A stretch of 64,000 nt of DNA from Bodonicaedibacter sp963693005 (GCA_963693005.1 OY843726.1:1-64000), one strand, 5' to 3'. Counted from the first letter of the stretch, positions 1-9,378 are shown. Translations and numbers: made by a program. The notes: a model not told the origin generated them from the letters alone.

Positions 1-147
1 GATAGGGCAACTTCCAACGTGCCACTATCTACTGTTAAAGTGTCAAGGCGTAGATCTGCTCCAAGATAACCAGCCATGTCTGTGCGCGTGCTTAAGTCAC
101 GATATGCAAACTGTACATACGGTGTGATATACTGCGTGTCAAACCCT
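1..147. repeat. 147-bp inverted repeat, copy A (partner 26365-26511)
   Basis: The reverse complement of 1-147 matches 26365-26511 with one mismatch (position 114 against 26398). Position 148 no longer matches, so one boundary is visible. The other end is cut by the window start, so the true repeat may be longer. It lies inside the coding region of the lipoprotein/barrel gene. Confidence 0.95.
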
Positions 148-1682
148 AAGGTTAGCTGTGTTTGAGTTCCGGCCCAGTTTGTAAAATGGATGTTGTTCAT
201 CTCAACTCTGCCTAGGCTAGCCTCGACAAAGAAATTCCCCATAGATTGGGCAACTGCCACAGTAGTTTCATGCTGATCAGATGATGACTCAAATCCAGCC
301 CCCGTATTTGCATAGGCATGATTGATAGAGGTGGTTGTATTTCCTACTTTGTAGGCGACTGATGTATACAGGTTAGAGGTTGCTTTGCCTGAATCTAAAT
401 TACCTTTTAACTCAACGTAAATTGGAAGATTCAAGGCTAGCTTTGACCCGCTGATGCCGTTAAGCGTTAGGTTTGAGGTGTCACCTCCTGTAACACCTCG
501 ACGTGCTGATGTTGACGTTAAAGCATGTCCCGCATTTATGGCAGATGCTACCGGCACTAACGCATCAAACTCTTCAATGCTAAAGGCTACCCACTTTTTT
601 TCTCCAAACGTAAACTCTTTTCCGCGCAAGTAATCAAACAACCCTGCAAATTGATTGCTTTTTATCATCTCAGAAACAATGATTTTTTCAGCCGCATTTG
701 CTTTTTCTCGGACTTCTTCTAATGAAGTTGCTAAGGATTTAACGCCTTCAGATAAATAAATACTCAGGGGTGTTGCCCAAGGAACGGCAGGATCTCCATT
801 TTTGTTGTAAGTGACACTACGAAAACTTCGAAGAATTAAGGCGTCTTTGGATAGTGCGGTTATTAGAGCTGAAAGAGAGGTGTCGTCGGTACGAACTAAA
901 TACCCTTTTTCTGTTAAAAGAGTAGGGATTTTGCGCAGAGTGCTTAGGTCGGTTTTGGCAATCTTGGCCTCAGCAAATTCATCTAGTATTTTTGAGGATG
1001 TGTTGTCATAGCCAAAAATGCGTTTTTGATCAAGAAAAGTATTGATCTGTTTGCTATAAAGAGATCTCCAAGTGTCAATCTCTTTAACAAACGATTCTTC
1101 TTCTGGGTTTTCAGGGATAATCGCATAGAAAGTTGAAAGGTCCATCTTCTCGGGGTTTGGCCAAGCTCCTAACCCAGCTACCTTTATATCAAAGTGGTGA
1201 TAAATGCTGTCGGGTATTTTATGCAGCTGTTCTGAGACGGTTGCTCGATTGCGTATGAATTCTGTCATCTGGCGCCATGATGAATCATGGCCAGGAATAG
1301 TAGAGAAATTTGGAAACTGATGTAATATTGCATCGCGAGTGGCAAAGTTTATTTCATATATTCCATCCCAAAAAGTTTTATAATCTTGTATGAATTGTTT
1401 CTTTTGAGTGGAAGTCATCGCATCTTTTTCGGATGCTTTTTTATCTTTTATTGCGCTCCAAGAAGATTTTAATGAATCCACCTTTTGTTGAACCTCTGAT
1501 AGATTCATTATGTCATCTACCGTAGTTGCATTTGCTAAAATTGCTTTTGAAGCTAAACTTGATGAATTTGATGAAGACGCATTTTGTCCACTAGTGTTGT
1601 TTGCAGAGTTATCATTGTTGCTATCTCCACAATTAGTTAGAAGAGTTGTGGTTAGTAGTGCTGCAATATGAAGTTTGCTCAT
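1..1682 (-). CDS. Lipoprotein with beta-barrel-like C-terminus (3' end cut by window)
   Basis: The frame is open from an ATG at 1682 to the window edge, about 560 codons without a stop. The N-terminus is hydrophobic and ends in LLTNC, a plausible but atypical lipobox, followed by a Ser/Asn-rich linker, which suggests a lipid-anchored envelope protein. The middle is a mostly helical region of about 340 residues with no motif I recognise. The last 190 or so visible residues alternate polar and apolar residues like strands of an outer-membrane barrel or autotransporter. ATG 1682 is preferred over ATG 1700 because a GAGG lies upstream of it. Nucleotides 1-147 recur inverted at 26365-26511, and that copy continues for about 52 more codons, which predicts the missing end. 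Confidence 0.6.
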   Translation of the reverse strand, partial: MSKLHIAALLTTTLLTNCGDSNNDNSANNTSGQNASSSNSSSLASKAILANATTVDDIMNLSEVQQKVDSLKSSWSAIKDKKASEKDAMTSTQKKQFIQDYKTFWDGIYEINFATRDAILHQFPNFSTIPGHDSSWRQMTEFIRNRATVSEQLHKIPDSIYHHFDIKVAGLGAWPNPEKMDLSTFYAIIPENPEEESFVKEIDTWRSLYSKQINTFLDQKRIFGYDNTSSKILDEFAEAKIAKTDLSTLRKIPTLLTEKGYLVRTDDTSLSALITALSKDALILRSFRSVTYNKNGDPAVPWATPLSIYLSEGVKSLATSLEEVREKANAAEKIIVSEMIKSNQFAGLFDYLRGKEFTFGEKKWVAFSIEEFDALVPVASAINAGHALTSTSARRGVTGGDTSNLTLNGISGSKLALNLPIYVELKGNLDSGKATSNLYTSVAYKVGNTTTSINHAYANTGAGFESSSDQHETTVAVAQSMGNFFVEASLGRVEMNNIHFTNWAGTQTQLTLGFDTQYITPYVQFAYRDLSTRTDMAGYLGADLRLDTLTVDSGTLEVAL

Positions 1683-1716
1683 TAGGTTTTTTTTCCTCAT
1701 TTATAGGCAAAGATTC

Positions 1717-2736
1717 TTAGTTAAAGAGGCTTTTTATCCAGGCTCTAAAATCTTCTAGCCAGCCATCTGGCCAGTGTTTGTCTATTTTTTGGTCGACTTC
1801 TTTTGAAAGTTTGATGCCTAAGTCGGCCGCGCGGGCATCATTAAACACACGATTAGGCACGCTAACCGTTACCATTGGGATAGCTTTAACAGGCTCGCCT
1901 TTTAAGAGGCGAATAACCATAGTTGCGGTTGCTTTTCCGACCTCTAGTTGGTTGGCACCATAGGCGGCGAGGGCGCCGTATTTTATAAGGGCCGTGTCTG
2001 ACGTAAATGCTGGAATTTTACGTGTTTCTGCGATTTGAGCGATATCGCCCCATTCGGCCGCGACCGTATTATCATTGCTGGAGAAAAAGGCGTCTACCTG
2101 AGGAAGTGTGTCTGCAACAGTTTCGACCTCTTTAGAGTCTGTTACAACTCCATGAATAACCTCTAACCCTAGTTTGGCAGAAGATGACAGAACCTCGTGC
2201 AAGATTTCCTTAGAATTGGGTTCGTTAGGGTTATATAGAAAACCGATGCGCGCTAACTTTGGATATACGGCCTTAAAAAACTGTAACTGTGGGTAAGCGG
2301 GTATAAAGTTAGATACACCAGTTACGCGTCCTTCTGGCATTTCGGGGGTTTTAATAAGACCAGCAGATACAGGATTTGTCACCGAGCTGAATACAAGGTA
2401 GGCATCTGGGGCCATTGTTTTCATTACATTTTGAGCAATGGTCGTGCCTATTGCCACATGGATTTTGTTGGTCTTTTTGGCAGTTGAATCATCAAGTGTC
2501 TGAATTGTGATAAGGTTTCCCCCATCGCTTTCGATATCGATATCGATATTTTTGCCTGGGTGGTATCCCTGAGCTTTTAACTCTTTGATTAGTCCAACCC
2601 GAGTTTCATCAATTGCGGGGTGGGTGGGGACTTTGACCACATACCACACAGGGCCGTATACAAAAGCCCACAAACCAGTGACAAGACTGAGTGCAGTAAG
2701 TGCGGCGATTAGGGCAGTTTTTCTTATTAATTTCAT
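1717..2736 (-). CDS. ABC transporter substrate-binding protein (ABC_sub_bind/TrpX-like family)
   Basis: The 339-residue protein has an N-terminal membrane/signal segment (residues about 7-30). The HPAIDETRVGLIKELKAQGY region and a following GTTIAQNVMK are typical of the ABC_sub_bind family (PF04392). These are periplasmic binding proteins of uncertain ligand, in some cases tryptophan or other amino acids. No permease or ATPase gene is adjacent, so the partner subunits are elsewhere or lost. It lies downstream of lysK on the same strand with an 18-nt gap, suggesting co-transcription. Family assignment is firm; the substrate is unknown. Confidence 0.85.
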   Translation of the reverse strand: MKLIRKTALIAALTALSLVTGLWAFVYGPVWYVVKVPTHPAIDETRVGLIKELKAQGYHPGKNIDIDIESDGGNLITIQTLDDSTAKKTNKIHVAIGTTIAQNVMKTMAPDAYLVFSSVTNPVSAGLIKTPEMPEGRVTGVSNFIPAYPQLQFFKAVYPKLARIGFLYNPNEPNSKEILHEVLSSSAKLGLEVIHGVVTDSKEVETVADTLPQVDAFFSSNDNTVAAEWGDIAQIAETRKIPAFTSDTALIKYGALAAYGANQLEVGKATATMVIRLLKGEPVKAIPMVTVSVPNRVFNDARAADLGIKLSKEVDQKIDKHWPDGWLEDFRAWIKSLFN

Positions 2737-2754
2737 TTTTTCCCTCTTAGCTAG

Positions 2755-4314
2755 TTATTTTCTGGACAACGCTTCCCGAATTAAATTTACCGATTCTTTT
2801 ACTCCGTAAAGAGCGAAGAAAGATCCCATTCTGGGGCCTTGCTCACATCCTAATAGTACTTCATATAATACTTTAAACCATGCTCTGAGATCTTGGAAGG
2901 GGTATTTTTTTCCAATTTCATAGACGTGGTACTGGATATCTTCTGAGGGGGCTGTGACGGGCAGTGTATCCAGAGTGTCTGCCAATTCCGTGAGCGCGGT
3001 AATCTCCTCATTTTCGGCATTTCGATATTGCTTTTTAGGTATTATAAAATCTTTGTAATACTGAATAGCATATCCCATTAGTCTATCTGTAAATGGTGCT
3101 TTTTCAGGCGTTAAGTCGGTATTATAACGCGTTAGAAATTGCCACAATACAGATTTGTCTTCTGTATTACATACACCAGCAAGGTTTAACAACATGTTAA
3201 AACTGGGGCCATTTTCTGGTATAGGCAGCTTGCCAGAGTGTAGATGCCAGGCTGGGTTATCAATTTGTTGTTCGGAAGTTTGTGTTGCATATTTTGTAAT
3301 CCAAGTGAGATAGTCATCTACTTGGCGAGGAATGACATCGAAATGAAGCTTTTTTGCACTTTTGGGGGATTGAAACATGTATAGAGCTAGGCTTTCGTGG
3401 GGAGCATAGGTGAGCCAATCTTCCATGGTGAGCCCATTGCCTTTAGATTTTGAGATTTTTTGCCCGTCTGCATCTAGAAACAGCTCATAATTGAAACCTT
3501 CGGGAGGTTGGCCTCCTAAGACGCGGACGATCTTTGAACCTAGCTTTACGGAATCAATTAGATCTTTTCCGGCCATTTCATAATCGACTCCTAGCGCTGC
3601 CCAGCGCATGGACCAATCGACTTTCCACTGTAACTTACAGGCTCCGCCAAGAATAGAGACCTCTACTTTTTCAGAGGTCTCTGGATCAATATATACAACG
3701 GTTTGTTTGCTGGGATTGAGCTCTGCCATTGGCACCTGCAACACAACACCAGTGCGTGGGCAAATGGGCAAGAAAGGGCTATAGGTAGCCTGACGCTCTG
3801 CACCAAGCGTTGGCAACATAATTTTCATGATAGCGTCATAGTTATCAAGCACGGCGTGTAGTTTTTCGTCAAACAGTCCGCTAGTATAGAATTGGGTGGA
3901 GCTTTTGAACTCATAGTTAAAGCCAAATGAATCTAAAAATGCTTTTAAACGATTGTTGTTGTGTTCACCAAAGCTGTTAAATTCTTCAAAAGGATCGGGA
4001 ACCTTTGTAAGAGGTTTTCCGAGGTTTTGCGTTAATAACGCTTTGTTAGGCACGTTGTCGGGGACTTTTCGAAACCCATCAAGGTCGTCAGAGAAGGCAA
4101 ACAGTTTTGTGGGGATATCGGAGAGCTGAGTGAACGCATGACGAACCATACTTGTTCGTGCGACTTCGCCAAATGTACCAATGTGCGGTAGTCCTGAGGG
4201 GCCGTAACCCGTTTCAAATAGAACGTATCCCTTTTTCGGAGGCGCTTGGCGATAGCGTTCAACTAGTTTTTGAGCCTCGACGAATGGCCAAGACTTTCCG
4301 ATAATTGGGGACAT
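2755..4314 (-). CDS. lysK: Lysyl-tRNA synthetase, class I
   Basis: The 519-residue enzyme charges tRNA-Lys with lysine in the cytoplasm. It has the class I signatures: PHIG near residue 43-46 (HIGH motif) and KISKS near residue 286 (KMSKS motif). The length fits class I LysRS, a form found in archaea, spirochaetes and many alphaproteobacteria instead of the usual class II enzyme. An AAGGA ribosome-binding site precedes the ATG. This is one of the better lineage markers in the window. Confidence 0.95.
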   Translation of the reverse strand: MSPIIGKSWPFVEAQKLVERYRQAPPKKGYVLFETGYGPSGLPHIGTFGEVARTSMVRHAFTQLSDIPTKLFAFSDDLDGFRKVPDNVPNKALLTQNLGKPLTKVPDPFEEFNSFGEHNNNRLKAFLDSFGFNYEFKSSTQFYTSGLFDEKLHAVLDNYDAIMKIMLPTLGAERQATYSPFLPICPRTGVVLQVPMAELNPSKQTVVYIDPETSEKVEVSILGGACKLQWKVDWSMRWAALGVDYEMAGKDLIDSVKLGSKIVRVLGGQPPEGFNYELFLDADGQKISKSKGNGLTMEDWLTYAPHESLALYMFQSPKSAKKLHFDVIPRQVDDYLTWITKYATQTSEQQIDNPAWHLHSGKLPIPENGPSFNMLLNLAGVCNTEDKSVLWQFLTRYNTDLTPEKAPFTDRLMGYAIQYYKDFIIPKKQYRNAENEEITALTELADTLDTLPVTAPSEDIQYHVYEIGKKYPFQDLRAWFKVLYEVLLGCEQGPRMGSFFALYGVKESVNLIREALSRK

Positions 4315-4491
4315 TGTATTTCCTTTTTAGTACAATTAGTTAACCCGTATTTATAGACTAAAATGCCGTTGTTTTTCAAGTGTTGAGGGAGCGTGTGTGT
4401 ACTTTAAAAAAAGAAAAAATATGTTCAAGACAAGTTGACTTTTTGTCTAAATTTTTATATGGAAGTTTTGTAATTGAAAAAAGGCGATTTA

Positions 4492-5031
4492 ATGAGAGTT
4501 GTATTTAAAAGGTTTGCAGTAGTCTCAGTATTAGTAAGTGGGAATGTTTTTGCTTCAGGAGCAGACTTTTCTGCGGGGATAGAGATTGCGGAACAAAACG
4601 TAAAGCTAGGAAATATAGACGATGCTATCAAGATATATGAGGCGGTTCGTCGTAACTCAGAAGTTGATGTGATGAGTGCTGATAGAGCTGAGCAAGGGCT
4701 GAGCTATTTAGCAAAGAAGTTTGGTATTACTTTTCAACCCGTATATACGTTGAAGGGGACGATGCAATATACCCCCCCAGAGACAATCCTTAACGCTGCA
4801 ATAATACAAGAGAACCCGATGAATATCCTGGGTGTTGCAACCTTGCCAGCTTCTGGTGCCGGGCGGACTATTAGTTGTTATGAGAAGTTATTAGCTCACC
4901 CTGATGCGACTGAGGAGCAAAAAACTATAGCTCGTAGTAAGCTAGATAAGCTCCGTCAACTGACTTGCGAAGAGCAAGCAAATACCAAGGGTGGCGTACA
5001 CGTTGTTAATTCCTCAAATAAAAAACAATAA
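4492..5031 (+). CDS. Exported hypothetical protein
   Basis: The protein has about 179 residues. ATG 4492 is chosen over an upstream TTG (4474) because AAGG sits 8 nt before it and the protein then opens with a good signal peptide ending near VFASG. Residues about 30-70 (AEQNVKLGNIDDAIKIYEAV and onward) resemble one or two tetratricopeptide-like helices, and the rest has no motif I recognise. A TTGACT box at 4435-4440 followed by TATATG or TATGGA forms a probable promoter, and a hairpin with a T-run follows at 5053. Probably a periplasmic or secreted single-gene unit of unknown function. Confidence 0.65.
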   Translation: MRVVFKRFAVVSVLVSGNVFASGADFSAGIEIAEQNVKLGNIDDAIKIYEAVRRNSEVDVMSADRAEQGLSYLAKKFGITFQPVYTLKGTMQYTPPETILNAAIIQENPMNILGVATLPASGAGRTISCYEKLLAHPDATEEQKTIARSKLDKLRQLTCEEQANTKGGVHVVNSSNKKQ

Positions 5032-5052
5032 TTGCCCTTGATATAGCCTTAG

Positions 5053-5082
5053 CCTTCCTAAGTGGGAGGTTTTAGGTTTTTT
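5053..5082 (+). terminator. Probable rho-independent terminator
   Basis: CCTTCC (5053-5058) pairs with GGGAGG (5064-5069), with one G-U pair and a 5-nt loop. It is followed by a T-rich tail. It lies 22 nt after the stop of the exported hypothetical gene. Confidence 0.55.
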
Positions 5083-5130
5083 CTAATTGGGTGCCAGTAT
5101 AACAGGAAGAGACAAGACTTAATGCATAGC

Positions 5131-5574
5131 CTAGTTATCAAAGCCTAGTTCTATGTAATTTTCTCCCCGCTTGTAGGCCTCTAAGGCCATTTTTGTAAAG
5201 GAGAGAGTGTTGTCTGGGAGCTTATTAAGATCAATCCACTTTAGATGGTCATGTTTGTGGGGTTCAATGTTTTTAATATCTCCTGAATATTTAGATGCGA
5301 TAAAGAAGAAACCCAAATCTTCAATGGATTTTTCATTGTATGTATAATTTGCTGAGAGTGTTACGGCTAGTTTTAAATCTTTAGGTTGCAGAGTAATTCC
5401 AACTTCTTCGTAGGCCTCGCGAATAATGTTTTGTTTTAGTGACTCGCCTTTTTCAACTTTACCTGCGGGTAAGGCGTATAAATTATTATAGGAGGGTGTG
5501 TTTTTGCGATAAAGCATTAGAATCTTATTGTCTTTTTCTAAAATCAGATTCACAATTAGCGGATATGTATTCAT
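5131..5574 (-). CDS. Nudix hydrolase
   Basis: The 147-residue protein carries a complete Nudix box: G38, E44, R52-E53, E56-E57, G59-I60, matching G-x5-E-x7-RE-x2-EE-x-G-I. These enzymes hydrolyse nucleoside diphosphates linked to another moiety using Mg2+. The size and the N-terminal half (ILEKDNKILMLYRKN) resemble MutT/8-oxo-dGTPase-like or ADP-ribose pyrophosphatase-like members, but the substrate cannot be read from sequence. It is a single gene with no informative neighbours. Confidence 0.88.
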   Translation of the reverse strand: MNTYPLIVNLILEKDNKILMLYRKNTPSYNNLYALPAGKVEKGESLKQNIIREAYEEVGITLQPKDLKLAVTLSANYTYNEKSIEDLGFFFIASKYSGDIKNIEPHKHDHLKWIDLNKLPDNTLSFTKMALEAYKRGENYIELGFDN

Positions 5575-5665
5575 TCTTGATTCCTAAGTGTGGAGATGAA
5601 GTAAATGGATAATTTTTCTTACCATAGATACTGGAAAGGTATCAACTACTTTTGATTGCTGAATT

Positions 5666-6659
5666 TTAGTAACTGATAGAGCAGCTAAAGTTTGTGAGCA
5701 AAGCTTGTAAGACTAAATGTCCAGAGCCTATAGCTGCTGTTCGATAAAATAGCGGCATGCCATGTAAGCGATACTGATGAGATAACGATTGCCAAAAAGG
5801 GCGAGTACAGTGGTCAGTAGGGTGTTGCCGATTAAGAATAACAACATACAAAGGAGTCGTTACAATTGCAGAGGCAAGTTGAGCACTAGACGTGAGGAGA
5901 ACTGAGGCAGTGCGGGAATCTGTAAAATAATGTTCTGCCGTTGAGTTTGCATAAAGGTATGCATCCCAACTAATAAATGTTGCAATAGATTTAGGTAGGT
6001 TGCCTGCATAAAGTGTATTGAGTATATGAGATTTATGCGCAAAAATCGATGTTGAGTTTGAGAGCATTGCCGCATTTCGAATACGGAATAGAGGCATAAA
6101 CACAGCCTCAGTAGCCGCAACGCCACACGCTGTTAAGCTATGAATTGCGTGTGGTGACTGTATGGTTAAATCGGACTGAAGATGTTGGGGAGCATTTTCT
6201 AACATCCACATGCGAGGTAGCCAAATAGTGCTGCGTAGTAACTCAATATTGCCGCCACTATAAAACCCTATAGGTCCTTTGCTTTTTAAAATATGAGAAA
6301 TGCTTTGCGCTATTGTTTTGTTGTCTGGAACGGTATTTGCGGCAATGTTATTAAAGGGAACTTCAAACACAAACCGTAGACCTGCGCGCACAGCCCATGG
6401 GGGGAGTTGTGTTTCGGGTTGATGGTATGGGGAAGAGTCGATACTTTGAGGTGTTGAGGTGTTGAGGTGTTGAGGTGTTGAGGTGTTGAGGTGTTGAGGT
6501 GTTGAGGTGTTGAGGTGTTGAGGTGTTGAGGTGTTGAGGTGTTGAGGTGTTGAGGTGTTGAGGTGTTGAGGTGTTGAGGTGTTGAGGTGTTGAGGTGTTG
6601 GAAGCTGCTTGAAGAGATGGAAGCAAAAAAAGCGCAAGAAAGAGAGAGATTAACTTCAT
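5666..6659 (-). CDS. Mitochondrial-carrier-like protein, out of frame with its signal peptide (phase-variable)
   Basis: ATG 6659 starts a clean signal peptide (MKLISLFLALFLLPSLQA), then an 8-bp repeat tract encoding the octapeptide TPQHLNTS, then a body of about 245 residues. The body lies in another frame: the signal frame stops at 6363, while the body frame (stop 5666) reaches upstream only to an unsupported TTG at 6637. The body has three similar units of about 75-80 residues. Each has a hydrophobic helix, a P-x5 motif (VPFNNIAAN, MPLFRIRNA, TPLYVVILN) and then a GFYSG/LYAG/LFYR element and another helix. This is the three-fold plan of mitochondrial carriers with degenerate P-x-[DE]-x-x-[KR] signatures. 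Gaining one repeat unit or losing two would join the frames. The fold call is inference from pattern. Confidence 0.5.
6446..6600. repeat. 8-bp tandem repeat, about 19.4 copies
   Basis: The unit TTGAGGTG is repeated without error over 155 bp. Read on the minus strand (AACACCTC) it has no stop in any frame, and because 8 is not a multiple of 3 every frame encodes the same cycling octapeptide TPQHLNTS. Such tracts change copy number by slipped-strand mispairing, and each change shifts the downstream frame. Confidence 0.97.
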
Positions 6660-6787
6660 TTTTTATTATTCCGAGACTCCTTAATAACGTTACTGAAAAG
6701 GAATAAATAAAGAAATAACTTTTTTCATTATTTTATAGAGTATGCTAGGAAGAGATTTATAAAAGTTTTCAGTAAGAGGAGAATGCT

Positions 6788-7513
6788 ATGGTTTATATCA
6801 TCAAGGGAATTTTTATTTCAATATCGATATTATGGCTATTTTTTAAGATTTATAAGAAGTTTTTTAGGCGCAAAGAGTTGCCTGAGGCCCAGCTTAGAAA
6901 GGCAAGGTCTATAGAAATTTTAAAAGAAAAGAAGATACCTTACATAGAGTCATTGCCAGCTATTGAAGACACAAAACAGTCTTTTCGTCGTGATGTTACA
7001 GAAGTTGCACGTCGGGCGCTGGCGCTGTTTGTTGTGGCCTCAAAGGCAGAGGGAGCTGATCAGGCGCATATAAAAGAACTAATTTCTATGTATGATTTGG
7101 ATGAGGCATTCACTAAGGAAGAGCAAGATTTTATTTGTAGTCAAGATATCGACGAAGTAACAAGAATACAGTTTTGGTGGAGACATGAGTCTTTTTGCGT
7201 ATTGTTATGGGCGTTAGGTTTTATTAAAACTATGAAATACCCAGATCAATTAGGGGAGGTTTTTTTAGCAGTGACGACACTGGTAGAAAAAACCGCAGAA
7301 GAGTTTTTAAACGAATCAAACCTTCGAGATCAAATAGAAATTATTGATCAGGCAGATTTAATTTATCGGTATGATTGGGCAGTAAGAGATGCTCAGATTA
7401 AGGGGAGGGAGGCGCCTCAGGGTTTAGATAGTAGTGTTGTTTTAGAGAGGCATTATGCCTTGAATTGGTTAATTCAGAATGTTGATTGGGATGAAGTTTC
7501 AACAGATACTTAG
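6788..7513 (+). CDS. Membrane-anchored DUF4272 protein
   Basis: The 241-residue protein has one N-terminal transmembrane helix (residues about 4-22), then a basic stretch and a soluble domain. The domain shows the DUF4272 pattern: ARRALALFVVASKAEG, a WWRHESFCVLLWALGF core, YRYDWAVRDA and a final VVLERHYALNWL. The family has no established function. The N-terminal anchor is an addition to the usual soluble form. It is followed after about 130 nt by ettA on the same strand. Confidence 0.8.
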   Translation: MVYIIKGIFISISILWLFFKIYKKFFRRKELPEAQLRKARSIEILKEKKIPYIESLPAIEDTKQSFRRDVTEVARRALALFVVASKAEGADQAHIKELISMYDLDEAFTKEEQDFICSQDIDEVTRIQFWWRHESFCVLLWALGFIKTMKYPDQLGEVFLAVTTLVEKTAEEFLNESNLRDQIEIIDQADLIYRYDWAVRDAQIKGREAPQGLDSSVVLERHYALNWLIQNVDWDEVSTDT

Positions 7514-7642
7514 CGATATTGAAGCTGAACAAGAAAAAGGCGTAGGGCAGGGGGTAGGCTTTTAAGATATCTATTGCGTGTAACAGGTAAGTGTTTTACA
7601 ACTGGTGCGTATTTTAAAACTAAGAAGCAAGGATTAAGCTGT

Positions 7643-9325
7643 ATGGCAAGTTACCAGTATGTATATGTAATGAAGGGGCTTTCTAAGGCCTACCAAGGTG
7701 GAAAAAAGGTTCTTAATGATGTGTACCTATCTTTTTTACCTGGTGTAAAAATTGGAATTATTGGAAGCAACGGCGCAGGTAAAAGTACGCTAATGAAGAT
7801 TATGGCCGGCATGGATGCAGAATTTCAAGGCGAAGCTTGGGCAGCCGAAGGTGCGACGGTTGGTTATTTGTCTCAAGAACCGGATTTGGATGACAATTTA
7901 ACGGTTGAGCAAAATGTGATGCAGGGATTGGGTGAAACCGCCCAGTGGTTAGACCGATTTAATGAAATTACGGCGAAATTCTCTGAGCCGATGTCAGATG
8001 ACGAAATGAACGATTTAATTGCTGAACAGGGTGACTTGCAAGAAAAAATTGATGCTGCAAACGCATGGGATCTATCTCGTACAGTGAATATTGCTATGGA
8101 TGCATTACGATGTCCTCCTGCGGATAGTTCTGTGGCTAAGTTATCTGGAGGAGAGCGTCGGCGTGTTGCGTTATGTAAATTGCTGTTGCAAAAACCAGAC
8201 TTATTGCTGTTAGATGAGCCCACAAACCATTTGGATGCAGAGTCGGTAGCTTGGTTAGAGCGTCATTTGCAAGAGTATAGAGGAACAGTCGTTCTTGTGA
8301 CGCATGATCGATACTTCTTAGATAATGTTGTGAGTTGGATTTTAGAGCTGGATCGTGGAGAAGCGATGCCATTTGAAGGCAACTACTCGGCCTGGTTAGA
8401 GGCAAAGCAAAAGCGATTAGGCCAAGAGCAGAAGGAAGAGTCTAGTCGTCAAAAGCAGTTGGCTGAAGAGTTGGATTGGATTCGTCAATCACCTAAGGGT
8501 CGTCAATCTAAGAGTAAAGCGCGTATTACGGCGTATGAAGAACTATTAGAAAAAAGTCAGAATGTAAATATCAACCTAAACCAAATTACTATCCCAGCTG
8601 GGGAGCGTTTGGGTAATGTTGTGATTGAGGCAAATAAGGTATCAAAAGCCTTTGGTGATAAAGTATTGTTTGATGGCTTAGAGTTTAGATTACCTCCTGG
8701 GGGAATCGTAGGGGTAATTGGCCCAAACGGAGCGGGAAAGACAACTATGTTCCGCCTGATGACCAAACAAGAGACCCCAGATACGGGAACAATGCGCGTG
8801 GGTGATAGTGTTCAGATGTCGTATGTGGATCAAAGCCGAGATGCCTTAAAATCAGATAAAACTGTTTGGGAAGAAATTTCGGAAGGGCAAGAAGAGGTAG
8901 CTTTAGGTAAAAGTACGATTAAATCTAGGGCGTACTGTTCTTGGTTTAACTTTAAGGGAACTGATCAACAGAAAAAAGTAGGTGTGTTATCTGGAGGAGA
9001 ACGTAACCGAGTGCACTTAGCGAAAGTGTTAAAATCAGGTGGTAATGTGCTGCTATTAGACGAACCTACGAACGATTTGGATGTTGAGACGTTGCGTTCG
9101 TTAGAGGAAGCTCTGCTGAATTTTGCGGGTTGTGCCGTGGTGATTAGCCATGATCGGTTTTTCTTGGATAGGATTGCAACGCACATTTTGGCCTTTGAAG
9201 GTGATAGTGAGGTGGTTTGGTTTGAAGGTAACTATGCGGATTATGAGGCGGATTTACAGCGTCGTAAGGGGGATAGTTATACTGGTCCAACTCGAATTAA
9301 GTACAAGCCGCTAGTGCGTGCATAG
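7643..9325 (+). CDS. ettA: Energy-dependent translational throttle protein EttA (ABC-F ATPase)
   Basis: The soluble ABC-F ATPase binds the ribosomal E site and gates the first elongation steps according to the ATP/ADP ratio. ATG 7643 is chosen because MASYQYVYVMKGLSK aligns with the usual EttA start and an AAGGA lies upstream; a longer reading from 7574 adds an unlikely tail. Two nucleotide-binding domains are visible: Walker A GSNGAGKST (about 41-49) with LSGGERRR near 165, and GPNGAGKTT near 360 with LSGGERNR. LLLDEPTNHLD and LLLDEPTNDLD are the Walker B motifs. The length (about 560) and linker fit the family. Confidence 0.93.
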   Translation: MASYQYVYVMKGLSKAYQGGKKVLNDVYLSFLPGVKIGIIGSNGAGKSTLMKIMAGMDAEFQGEAWAAEGATVGYLSQEPDLDDNLTVEQNVMQGLGETAQWLDRFNEITAKFSEPMSDDEMNDLIAEQGDLQEKIDAANAWDLSRTVNIAMDALRCPPADSSVAKLSGGERRRVALCKLLLQKPDLLLLDEPTNHLDAESVAWLERHLQEYRGTVVLVTHDRYFLDNVVSWILELDRGEAMPFEGNYSAWLEAKQKRLGQEQKEESSRQKQLAEELDWIRQSPKGRQSKSKARITAYEELLEKSQNVNINLNQITIPAGERLGNVVIEANKVSKAFGDKVLFDGLEFRLPPGGIVGVIGPNGAGKTTMFRLMTKQETPDTGTMRVGDSVQMSYVDQSRDALKSDKTVWEEISEGQEEVALGKSTIKSRAYCSWFNFKGTDQQKKVGVLSGGERNRVHLAKVLKSGGNVLLLDEPTNDLDVETLRSLEEALLNFAGCAVVISHDRFFLDRIATHILAFEGDSEVVWFEGNYADYEADLQRRKGDSYTGPTRIKYKPLVRA

Positions 9326-9378
9326 ATAGAATTTTACTGAGCAAGCTCCCCCTCTTTTATTTTATGGGGGGAGAGTAT

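Noticed and set aside
6446..6600. CRISPR array
   Set aside because: The repeat is 8 bp with no spacers; it is a slippage tract, not CRISPR.
6363..6659. A separate 98-residue gene with signal peptide and octapeptide repeats
   Set aside because: It is the signal-peptide frame of the carrier-like gene read through the repeat; its end after the tract has no protein-like character.
9346..9373. CTCCCCC/GGGGGAG hairpin after ettA as a terminator
   Set aside because: The 7-bp stem has a 14-nt A/T loop and no T-run on either side, so evidence is too weak, although the position between convergent genes is suggestive.
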